In this document: in pieces, positions 26,294 through 33,195 of the stretch
Numbering within the stretch: position 1 is the stretch's first letter
How the letters are laid out: the number at the start of each line of letters is the position of its first letter
Assembly: GCF_003049525.1 (NCBI RefSeq)
Contig: NZ_PYWL01000002.1
Span: 372,001-436,000 of the forward strand
Source of the DNA: Lysinibacillus fusiformis
Lineage (GTDB): Bacteria > Bacillota > Bacilli > Bacillales_A > Planococcaceae
Length of the DNA: 64,000 nt
Reading direction: 5' to 3'
Program-made: the position numbers and the translations under genes
Notes under the pieces: generated by a model
The model's input: only the letters and a program-made list of their open reading frames with translations
Databases searched by the model: none
What the model was told of the DNA's origin: nothing

Positions 26294-26830
26294 ATGCATA
26301 AATATCGTTTGATGATTAATCCATATGCAATTGAAAAGTGGGTCAATAACATGGCTTGCCAGGGCTGGCATCTGAAAAAGTTTACATGGATTCGTTTTAC
26401 GTTTGAGCGTGGAGAAGCAGGCAGCTATATTTATCGCCATGATGAATTAGAGCGATTTGGAACTCACTACGAAGAGGACTATCTAGCATTTTTAAAAAGT
26501 TCAGGCATTGAACAAGTTGATCGCTCTGGTAATTTTGTGTTTTTTAGAAAGGCTTCCCAGGGAGGTCCGTTTGAGCTTTATACGGATAAAAAAACTAAAA
26601 TAGGAAGTCTGTCAAAAAAGATGGCACTCTTTTTCCCTCTTATTCTACTTAATTTATATTTTGGTATTTCAGGCTTGATCGGCGATTTTTCTCACGAAAT
26701 GACGAATTGGATAGGGTTTATTTTACATAGCTTAAATCTAATTATAGTCATCTTATTCTCTTTCCCATTATATAGGCTTAGACGAGTCCGCAATCGATTG
26801 AAAAAGGAGTTAAATATATTTTCAGATTAG
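26294..26830 (+). CDS. DUF2812 domain membrane protein (first copy)
   Basis: A 178-residue protein. The N-terminal DUF2812 domain (about 1-105) reads MINPYAIEKWVNNMACQGWHLKK followed by FERGEAGSYIYRHDEL and ends near GPFELYTDKKTKI. Two hydrophobic segments (about 117-136 and 145-165) put it in the membrane. Function is unknown; family members commonly sit after a PadR gene. The ATG overlaps the end of padR closely (one base between stop and start), so expression is coupled. Similar in plan to the next gene; the two look like an old tandem duplication. Confidence 0.85.
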   Translation: MHKYRLMINPYAIEKWVNNMACQGWHLKKFTWIRFTFERGEAGSYIYRHDELERFGTHYEEDYLAFLKSSGIEQVDRSGNFVFFRKASQGGPFELYTDKKTKIGSLSKKMALFFPLILLNLYFGISGLIGDFSHEMTNWIGFILHSLNLIIVILFSFPLYRLRRVRNRLKKELNIFSD

Positions 26831-26840
26831 TGGACGTCTA

Positions 26841-26866
26841 TTATTTTCTGGGAAATCAGAAAATAA
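26841..26866 (+). promoter_or_regulatory. Intra-operon hairpin between the DUF2812 genes
   Basis: TTATTTTCTG and CAGAAAATAA form a perfect 10-bp stem with a 6-base loop. There is no T-run after it, so it is more likely an RNA processing or stability element than a terminator. Confidence 0.5.
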
Positions 26867-26891
26867 CAATAAATCTAGTAGGGGTGAAAGG

Positions 26892-27422
26892 ATGGAAAAA
26901 AGAATATACCGTTTTTTTATAGATTATGAAAAGGAAGAACGGTGGGTCAATGAAATGGCAGACCGGGGGTGGAATTTAAAAAAAGCAGTTGTAGGTTATT
27001 TTATTTTTGAAAAAGGAACACCACAACAATATATTTATCGGAATGAATTAGTGAATAGCAAATCGAAGGACTATTTTGAGTTTCTAGAGGAGATGAATAT
27101 AGAATGTGTGCACAAATTCGGTGTTTGGGCGTATTATCGAAAACCAAAGGCAGAAGGGCCATTTGAATTATTCTCAGATACTACCTCTAAAATTAGCTAT
27201 ATAAAGTCGATGAATCGTATTTTTATAGTACTGTTGCTATTCAATATAGTGGCTGGGCTTTATAATTTTTCGATGGGAGCTTGGGGACCTTCTGTAACAA
27301 TCGTCAACACTAGTGTAGGATGTTTAAATTTTATCGTATCCATAATGGTGTGTATCTCTATATTTAAAAATGAAAACCGTAAAAAAAGATTGAAAGAAAA
27401 TTTACATATATTCGAAGGATAA
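26892..27422 (+). CDS. DUF2812 domain membrane protein (second copy)
   Basis: A 176-residue paralogue of the preceding gene. The DUF2812 domain includes FFIDYEKEERWVNEMADRGW and NLKKAVVGYFIFEKGTPQQY, ending at GPFELFSDTTSKI. Two hydrophobic stretches follow (about 112-130 and 139-160). RBS AGGGGTGAAAGG. It lies 14 bp before the ABC ATPase gene. Identity between the copies looks low outside the motif positions, so they may have distinct roles, for example as a heteromeric sensor or accessory unit of the exporter. That is inference. Confidence 0.85.
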   Translation: MEKRIYRFFIDYEKEERWVNEMADRGWNLKKAVVGYFIFEKGTPQQYIYRNELVNSKSKDYFEFLEEMNIECVHKFGVWAYYRKPKAEGPFELFSDTTSKISYIKSMNRIFIVLLLFNIVAGLYNFSMGAWGPSVTIVNTSVGCLNFIVSIMVCISIFKNENRKKRLKENLHIFEG

Positions 27423-27435
27423 GGAGGGTGACAAC

Positions 27436-28341
27436 ATGACTTTACAGTTACAGCATGTCACGAAGAAGTACAAGGATTTTACGGCTGTAGATGGATTGAA
27501 TTTTACAATTGAAAAAGGTGAAATCTTTGGTTTGATTGGCCAAAATGGTGCGGGGAAAACAACTACATTCCGTATGATTTTAGATTTACAGGAGACAACG
27601 GCAGGTACAATTACATGGAATGGTCAGCCAGTTAATGCGATTAACAGAGACGTCCTAGGATATTTACCTGAGGAACGTGGTATTTTCCCGACGATGAAAG
27701 TAGAGGAGCAGTTGTACTTTTTTGGTGAGCTACGTGGGATGAAAAAAGCCGAGCTGAAAAAGGAAATTGATTTTTGGATTCAACGTTTTGAGCTGGAAGA
27801 AAAACGAAAAGATAAGGCTGAAACACTATCAAAGGGGAACCAGCAAAAAGTACAGCTTATCGCCAGCTTTATCCATAAACCTGAATTTTTAATTTTGGAT
27901 GAACCGTTTAGTGGATTGGATCCGGTTAATAAGGACTTACTGAAGGATGCCATTCTACTTTTAAAGGAACAGGGTACAACAATTTTGTTCTCTAGTCACC
28001 AAATGGATAATGTGGAGGAACTTTGTGATCACTTATGCCTATTAAAAAGAGGTGTTTCATTATTTTCTGGTAGTCTACTAGATTTAAAGAAACAATATGG
28101 CAAAACAAAACTGGCAGTACGGACAGATTGGTCAACAACACAGCTATTGGCGTTAGAAGGCGTCAAGGATGTACGTGTTGAGAAGGAACAAACAGTTTTA
28201 ACATTAGTGGATGAAAGCTTTGCCCAAAGTATTTTTGAGCAGCTTTCCAATGGGAAGTATATTGAAAAATTCAGCCTGGATTATTTATCATTAGATGAAA
28301 TCTTTAAAGATAAGGTAGGTGGCAATGTTGTCGAAGTTTAA
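27436..28341 (+). CDS. ABC exporter ATPase (NatA/YhaQ-like)
   Basis: A 301-residue ATPase. Walker A is GQNGAGKTT, the Q-loop region is LPEERGIFPTM, the signature LSKGNQQK (a variant of LSGGQ seen in the NatA/YhaQ group), Walker B FLILDEPFSGLDP and the H-loop FSSHQM. The C-terminal 80 residues form a DUF4162-like extension (KDVRVEKEQTVLTL). AAGGAGGG provides the RBS. The 3' end overlaps the permease start by 17 bp. With that permease it should form a NatAB/YhaQP-type exporter acting on sodium, drugs or peptides; the substrate is unknown. Confidence 0.92.
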   Translation: MTLQLQHVTKKYKDFTAVDGLNFTIEKGEIFGLIGQNGAGKTTTFRMILDLQETTAGTITWNGQPVNAINRDVLGYLPEERGIFPTMKVEEQLYFFGELRGMKKAELKKEIDFWIQRFELEEKRKDKAETLSKGNQQKVQLIASFIHKPEFLILDEPFSGLDPVNKDLLKDAILLLKEQGTTILFSSHQMDNVEELCDHLCLLKRGVSLFSGSLLDLKKQYGKTKLAVRTDWSTTQLLALEGVKDVRVEKEQTVLTLVDESFAQSIFEQLSNGKYIEKFSLDYLSLDEIFKDKVGGNVVEV

Positions 28342-29569
28342 TTTATTGATGAAACAATTATATAAATCAAAAATAAAATCAAAATCCTTTATTTTAATGA
28401 CATGTTTATATGTACTTGTAATGTCTGTAGCTGTTTTCTGGTCCGAAATTAAAGAGCTATTTACAGGTGATGATGAAGCACAGCAAATTGCCATTATTAA
28501 TGAGACATCTGCTGATTTAAGTGGTATCTTTGTTTCCAATGGGGATATGGCTTTTATCCAAGATGAAAAGGATAGACCGACACTTGAAAAAAAAGTGAAG
28601 GACGGCAAACTAGATGCCATTGTGACGATTAACGATCAAGGTGGTCAGCTACAAGCAGAAATTGCTACGTTTACACCCCTGAAATTAAACGATCAATCGT
28701 CATTGTCATCCTTATTACAATATGCTGGTCAGCACTATGCCGTACAGCAATTATCGCTTTCACCTGAACAGGCAGCACAAATTATGGCCGCTCAAACTAC
28801 GATTTCCACTAAAAACTTAAATGAGGAATCAACGGGTGGAAAAAGTGAAGAAGAAAAGCAATCAGGTTTAGTTGTTTCCTATGCAGTTGGAATTTTAATT
28901 TATTTCTTTATTTCTACATTCCTATCTATGATTACGACTGAAATTGCCTCTGAAAAGGGCTCAAGAGCAATGGAAATGCTTTTAGTAAGTGTCAAACCAA
29001 CTACTCATTTTAAAGCAAAAATTGCAGGTGTATTACTGCTTGCTTTAACGCAGATGGGCATTCTTGCAGCAGTATTCCTGATTTATGCTAAGCTCGTAAA
29101 AGGCGGTATCGTTTGGGATGCGGCTGCTAGCATTGTCAAAGAATTGTCTGTTGGCTATGTTATCTATGCCATTGTATTCCTATTGCTAACGGTTGTCCTG
29201 TATCTTATCATTGGCGCATTATTTGGCTCATTAGTATCGAAAGTAGAAGAAGCAGGTCAGGTATTAATGCCTGCCATGATTATTACGATTATCGGCTTCT
29301 ATGTGATGCTAACAGGGATGGGTAATCCAGATACAATCATCATTAAAATATTCTCGTATATTCCATTAACATCAGGAATGATCATGCCTATGAGGATAGG
29401 TGCTACAGATATCGGAGGGTTAGTTCCATTACTATCTTTAGGTATTTTAATCGCAACGATTATAGTCGTGTACCTATTTAGCTTATCGTTCTATAAACGT
29501 AGTGTACTGACATATAGCTCAGGCGGGGTCATTCAAAAAATTAAAACAGTTTTAAAGGTTACCACTTAA
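28325..29569 (+). CDS. ABC exporter permease (NatB/YhaP-like)
   Basis: A 414-residue ABC-2-type permease. One N-terminal helix (about 20-40), an extracytoplasmic domain of about 150 residues with a Q-rich region, then five or six helices from about residue 180. The motif IASEKGSRAMEMLLVSVKPT is typical of NatB/YhaP permeases, as is the AGQVLMPAMIITIIGFYVML block. ATG 28325 is preferred over GTG 28319 because AAGG at 28312-28315 is better spaced. It is the last gene of the PadR operon and is followed by a strong terminator. Confidence 0.92.
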   Translation: MLSKFNLLMKQLYKSKIKSKSFILMTCLYVLVMSVAVFWSEIKELFTGDDEAQQIAIINETSADLSGIFVSNGDMAFIQDEKDRPTLEKKVKDGKLDAIVTINDQGGQLQAEIATFTPLKLNDQSSLSSLLQYAGQHYAVQQLSLSPEQAAQIMAAQTTISTKNLNEESTGGKSEEEKQSGLVVSYAVGILIYFFISTFLSMITTEIASEKGSRAMEMLLVSVKPTTHFKAKIAGVLLLALTQMGILAAVFLIYAKLVKGGIVWDAAASIVKELSVGYVIYAIVFLLLTVVLYLIIGALFGSLVSKVEEAGQVLMPAMIITIIGFYVMLTGMGNPDTIIIKIFSYIPLTSGMIMPMRIGATDIGGLVPLLSLGILIATIIVVYLFSLSFYKRSVLTYSSGGVIQKIKTVLKVTT

Positions 29570-29574
29570 ATGAT

Positions 29575-29605
29575 AAGCAGCTACACGATGATGTAGCTGC
29601 TTTTT
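29575..29605 (+). terminator. Terminator of the PadR-ABC operon
   Basis: AAGCAGCTACA/TGTAGCTGCTT, a perfect 11-bp stem followed by five T in total. Confidence 0.88.
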
Positions 29606-29791
29606 GGTTGTTTCATGCCAACGTTAGAAAACAATGTAAAGGAATTTGCGTAATCAGTCGAATTTTGTTTAGAAAGAAGCTATAATTTAATAAAGAGCTT
29701 GAAATTGGTTTTGTCTTTCTATCGGAAATGAAACCTTTTTCCAAAGTAATCGTAAGTAAATTGTAGAGATAAATTGCAGGGGGTAAAACGT

Positions 29792-30961
29792 ATGTCTGAA
29801 TTCAACAATGATCTTTTAAAATCCAAGGACCCATTCGCTACTGAAAATCCTTTATTACAACCTAATCCGCTTATGCAACAAGAGCCTGAACAAAAGCCAG
29901 TACTTGTATCTGAGCAAGAGCTTTCACAAATTGCGCAAAACCAGCTTATGTTAAAGAAAGATCCAGAGGTTCATGCACTTGCTAAACGAATTGATGTTAA
30001 AGATCAAATTGCCATGCTAGAGCTTGGGAAAGAAACAGCAAGTGGCATTTCTACTTTTTCTGATAAAATGCTGGCTACTATGAAGTCCAGCAAACTAGAA
30101 GAATCGAGTGTCCTTTTAAATAATCTCAATAAAATTATGGATAAATTTGATCCTCAAGATTTCTCGGAGGAGAAAAAAGGTGGCTTTATTTCCAAGCTCT
30201 TTAATAAAGGAAAAGAGCAATTGGAAAAGTTTCTATCTAAATATGACAGCATGAATAAGGAAGTAGATGTCATTTACCGCGAAATTCAAAAATATGAAGG
30301 TGAAATGAAGCGAAATACAATTGACCTTGAAAATCTATACGATCAAAATTTAAATTACTTCCAATCTTTAAGTAAGTTTGTCGCTGCGATTGAAGTAAAG
30401 ATAGAAGATGTTCGTTCAACATTACCGGCCCTTGAACAAAAGGCTCAGACGGGCGATCAATTAGCGGCAATGGAATATGAAACAATGCTACGTGCAGTGG
30501 AATTATTAGAGCAACGTCGCTATGATTTAGAAATGGCGCAGCAAGTATCATTCCAATCTGCACCTCAAATACGTTTAATGCAGCAAGGTAATAACCATTT
30601 AATTGCGAAGATTAACTCAGCCTTTGTGACGACAATCCCTATTTTCAAACAAGGTTTAATTCATGCCGTTACTTTAAAGCGCCAAAAGCTGATTTCCGAT
30701 TCTATGATTGAGCTAGATCGCCGTACGAATGAAATGCTTGTGCGCAATGCTGAAAACATTAGTAAAAACAGCGTTAATATAGCACGAGCAGCAGGTAGCC
30801 CGAGCATAAAAATTGAAACAATTGAAACAACATGGCAAACGATTATGTCTGGTATTCAAGAAACGAAGCAAATTCAAGCTGAAACAGCGAGAAGTCGTGA
30901 AGAAGGTCGTAAACGTATTGAACGTTTGCAATTAGAATATGAAAAATTGAAAAAAATGTAA
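29792..30961 (+). CDS. telA: Toxic anion resistance protein TelA family
   Basis: A 389-residue cytoplasmic protein of the TelA (KlaA/YaaN) family. The middle region is strongly helical with the expected blocks: GFISKLFNKGKEQLEKFLSK, VDVIYREIQKYEGEM, NLYDQNLNYFQSLSKFVAAI and APQIRLMQQGNNHLIAKINS. The C-terminus is a coiled coil rich in Glu, Arg and Lys. Family members are linked to tellurite and other stress tolerance and to envelope stress, with an unclear mechanism. The frame is open from 29774, but the ATG at 29792 has the better RBS distance. Usually found beside XpaC-like proteins; none is present here, so it stands alone. Confidence 0.93.
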   Translation: MSEFNNDLLKSKDPFATENPLLQPNPLMQQEPEQKPVLVSEQELSQIAQNQLMLKKDPEVHALAKRIDVKDQIAMLELGKETASGISTFSDKMLATMKSSKLEESSVLLNNLNKIMDKFDPQDFSEEKKGGFISKLFNKGKEQLEKFLSKYDSMNKEVDVIYREIQKYEGEMKRNTIDLENLYDQNLNYFQSLSKFVAAIEVKIEDVRSTLPALEQKAQTGDQLAAMEYETMLRAVELLEQRRYDLEMAQQVSFQSAPQIRLMQQGNNHLIAKINSAFVTTIPIFKQGLIHAVTLKRQKLISDSMIELDRRTNEMLVRNAENISKNSVNIARAAGSPSIKIETIETTWQTIMSGIQETKQIQAETARSREEGRKRIERLQLEYEKLKKM

Positions 30962-30967
30962 TAATCG

Positions 30968-31007
30968 AAGCTTCTTGTAGAAATTTCTGCAAGAAGCTTT
31001 ATTTATT
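30968..31007 (+). terminator. Rho-independent terminator after telA
   Basis: AAGCTTCTTG/CAAGAAGCTT stem with the inner TAGAAATTTCTG extension, followed by TTATTTATTTTG. Confidence 0.8.
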
Positions 31008-31027
31008 TTGTTTGCGTTAAATGTTCT

Positions 31028-31080
31028 TTGACAAAAAGGAAAATACTGATTATGATAAAATTAAATGAGAATGATTATCA
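31028..31080 (+). promoter_or_regulatory. Strong SigA promoter with Fur box
   Basis: TTGACA (31028-31033), a 17-bp spacer and TATGAT (31051-31056). Right after it, TGAGAATGATTATCA (31066-31080) matches the 7-1-7 Fur consensus TGATAATNATTATCA at all but one defined position. Binding there should block transcription of the small ORF and gene that follow when iron is plentiful. Confidence 0.75.
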
Positions 31081-31101
31081 AATGAAAAAGGAAGCGAACA
31101 G

Positions 31102-31155
31102 ATGTTATACAAAGCAATACGATTACATGAAATCATTCGTGGAGGAGTGAAATGA
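31102..31155 (+). CDS. 17-residue upstream ORF / leader peptide candidate
   Basis: ATG at 31102 follows AAGGAAG by several bases and encodes MLYKAIRLHEIIRGGVK before a TGA at 31153-31155. The stop overlaps the start codons of the next gene, and the GGAGGAG that serves the next gene is inside this ORF as Gly-Gly-Val codons. Translation of this ORF could therefore open or block the next start. It could equally be a chance ORF around the RBS. Confidence 0.4.
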   Translation: MLYKAIRLHEIIRGGVK

Positions 31156-31697
31156 TGACCAATAAAATAAAATCCTCTACATTGTCGTATGAGCCTTTTG
31201 AAGATGGAACGCTTGCTCTTAACGCAGCTGAAACTTTAATGCTTATTCCACAAAGCCGTTATTTAGAGTTATTGCATAAGGAAAAAGTGTACAGTGCGAG
31301 GCATACAGATTTAGATCATAAGCAAAATGGTATAGAACAAGAACGAAAGACATTAAAAAAACAAAATGCAGCACTTACAGAGGACTTGCAAAAATCTAAG
31401 CAGCAAAACATAGTCCTGCAAAAAAAAGTAACGGAATATAATTGCGTGGTAGAGGAAATGCAGGTGCTCCGACAACAAAATACGGAGCTATTAATTGAAC
31501 TGAGTAAATATACGTCCTTGTCGAGAGAGTCATTAACGGGACCTCTTAAGTCGATGATTCGAAATATGCGAGAGCAAGGGGTTGGTATAAAGGAAATCCA
31601 TATACGCATCAAACGCCAAATCAATCCAGATATTAGCTATAGTACAGTGCGTAAATATATCTCCGAGCTAGAATCAGAGCAGAAGGATGGACGGTGA
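31155..31697 (+). CDS. Coiled-coil protein with C-terminal HTH-like region, Fur-box controlled
   Basis: A 180-residue protein I do not recognise. The N-terminal 45 residues are compact (ALNAAETLMLIPQSRYLELL). Residues about 50-115 form a strong coiled coil (QERKTLKKQNAALTEDLQKS onward). The C-terminal 55 residues read PLKSMIRNMREQGVGIKEIH followed by SYSTVRKYISELE, which resembles a helix-turn-helix of the recombinase or response-regulator kind. Start: ATG at 31152 or 31155; the second is at the better distance from GGAGGAG (31141-31147). The Fur box upstream suggests iron control. A DNA-binding or RNA-binding regulator made under iron limitation is a reasonable guess. Confidence 0.55.
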   Translation: MTNKIKSSTLSYEPFEDGTLALNAAETLMLIPQSRYLELLHKEKVYSARHTDLDHKQNGIEQERKTLKKQNAALTEDLQKSKQQNIVLQKKVTEYNCVVEEMQVLRQQNTELLIELSKYTSLSRESLTGPLKSMIRNMREQGVGIKEIHIRIKRQINPDISYSTVRKYISELESEQKDGR

Positions 31698-31820
31698 TCT
31701 AAGGCGTCTAGAAATTTGGCATTTACAGCTGCCACTCAAAGCTCTATAATGAGTCTATTCTTTAACTAGTTTAATATTATGTGAGGTCGCAATTGATTTC
31801 ACTATGAGTAGGGAGCGTTA

Positions 31821-32738
31821 GTGGCAATGTCAAATGAGAAAAAAGGGGTTTTGGCGGCATTTTTTGCCTATGCCTTTTGGGGTGCCTTTCCTCTCTATTG
31901 GAAACTACTTGAACATGTACCAAGCATGGAGATTTTATTATCCCGAGTGATTTGGTCGTTTGTCTTTACTGTACTGGCTGTCATCGTATTTCGAATGCGT
32001 AAAGACCTTATCGCGGACTTAAAATATTTATGGTCACATCAAAAGCATTTCTGGCAGCTTGCGGGTGCCTCCTTCGTCATTTCAATGAACTGGTACTTGT
32101 ATATTTGGGCAGTAACCCATAACCATTTAATTGAGACAAGCTTAGGCTATTATATTAATCCGCTCATATCTGTTATTTTTGGAGTAATTTTCTTTAAAGA
32201 ATCATTGAGTCGCGCACAATGGGTAGCGACAGGAATTGCCTTTATGGCTGTTATTATTTTAACGATCAATTATGGCTCTGTACCATGGGTAGCACTATTG
32301 ATTGCGCTATCTTTTGCGATATACGGCGTATTGAAAAAGAAAATTACACTGGATGCGACGAGAGGATTAGCTATTGAAACATTATTAATCCTACCATTTG
32401 CTTTAGGCTATTATGTGTATCTATTTACAACCCATCAAGCTTCGTTTTTACATGTTGATGTAAAAACAGATATTTTGATGATTTTCAGTGGTTTAGTAAC
32501 AGCTGTACCACTCATCCTATTTGCAAAAGGTGCACAAAATATTCCATTGTATTTATTGGGCTTTATTCAATATGTTTCACCAACTATTGTATTGATTTTA
32601 GGTATCGTACTGTATAAAGAGCCATTTAGTCAGATAGAGCTTTTAGCATTTAGCATCATTTGGGGAGCATTATTACTATTCTCAGGTTCCAAGATTATAG
32701 AAACAAGAAAAGCTCATCATAAATCAGTAGACTTGTAG
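31821..32738 (+). CDS. rarD: EamA-family transporter RarD
   Basis: A 305-residue inner-membrane protein with ten predicted helices. The N-terminus GVLAAFFAYAFWGAFPLYWK and the LLSRVIWSFVF block are characteristic of RarD, as are TSLGYYINPLISVIFGVIFF and LGFIQYVSPTIVLILGIVLY. RarD belongs to the DMT superfamily; its substrate is not established. The start is GTG at 31821, six bases after GGGAG; the ATG at 31827 is an alternative. The stop codon lies inside the terminator stem. Confidence 0.93.
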   Translation: MAMSNEKKGVLAAFFAYAFWGAFPLYWKLLEHVPSMEILLSRVIWSFVFTVLAVIVFRMRKDLIADLKYLWSHQKHFWQLAGASFVISMNWYLYIWAVTHNHLIETSLGYYINPLISVIFGVIFFKESLSRAQWVATGIAFMAVIILTINYGSVPWVALLIALSFAIYGVLKKKITLDATRGLAIETLLILPFALGYYVYLFTTHQASFLHVDVKTDILMIFSGLVTAVPLILFAKGAQNIPLYLLGFIQYVSPTIVLILGIVLYKEPFSQIELLAFSIIWGALLLFSGSKIIETRKAHHKSVDL

Positions 32739-32760
32739 AATATTCTACAAGTCTTTTTTT
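32730..32760 (+). terminator. Terminator overlapping the rarD stop codon
   Basis: GACTTGTAGAA/TTCTACAAGTC, an 11-bp perfect stem with a two-base centre, then TTTTTTT. The TAG stop of rarD is part of the stem. Confidence 0.9.
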
Positions 32761-32936
32761 ATTCAATGGACTACATGGAGAGCGTACCTTTACAATTTAG
32801 TCAACATATAGTAAGATGATGTCAATAATTAGATAACAATGATAAAAATTGAGAGGTGCTTTTTGTGAGTGCGGTAGGTTCTAACTAGGTAAAAATTAAA
32901 TGAAATAAATGATATGGCGACAGGGGGATATATGTC

Positions 32937-33062
32937 ATGAACAGACCCCTTATTTGGTCATGGATTTATTTCAAAACCTATGTAGATGCCTACAATACTT
33001 TATCAAGCGGTGCATATATGGATGAAACTTCTGAAAATGAGGTTTTATTTGTAGTGCTATGA
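32937..33062 (+). CDS. Small ORF, 41 residues, with its own terminator
   Basis: The ORF begins MNRPLIWSWIYFKTYVDAYN and ends in FVVL before TGA. A GGGGG run at 32923-32927 stands nine bases before the ATG, and a rho-independent terminator follows 21 bases after the stop. It is not hydrophobic enough for a simple membrane peptide; it has three Trp/Tyr-rich turns at the N-terminus and an acidic second half. No family recognised. It occupies the otherwise empty 457-bp gap between rarD and the MutS2-like gene. Confidence 0.35.
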   Translation: MNRPLIWSWIYFKTYVDAYNTLSSGAYMDETSENEVLFVVL

Positions 33063-33083
33063 ACACTCGCCTTTTGAAGATAG

Positions 33084-33112
33084 AGCTGTGGGGATTCCTC
33101 ACAGCTTTTTTT
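33084..33112 (+). terminator. Rho-independent terminator after the 41-residue ORF
   Basis: AGCTGTG/CACAGCT stem extended by GGG/CCT around a short loop, followed by seven T. It shows that something upstream in this gap is transcribed, because rarD already has its own terminator. Confidence 0.8.
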
Positions 33113-33195
33113 AGTTTATTTAACACTTCATTGCTATCTAATATTGGGTAGGTATCTTCATGAATGATAAATATCAGAATGAGGAGCATATACAA

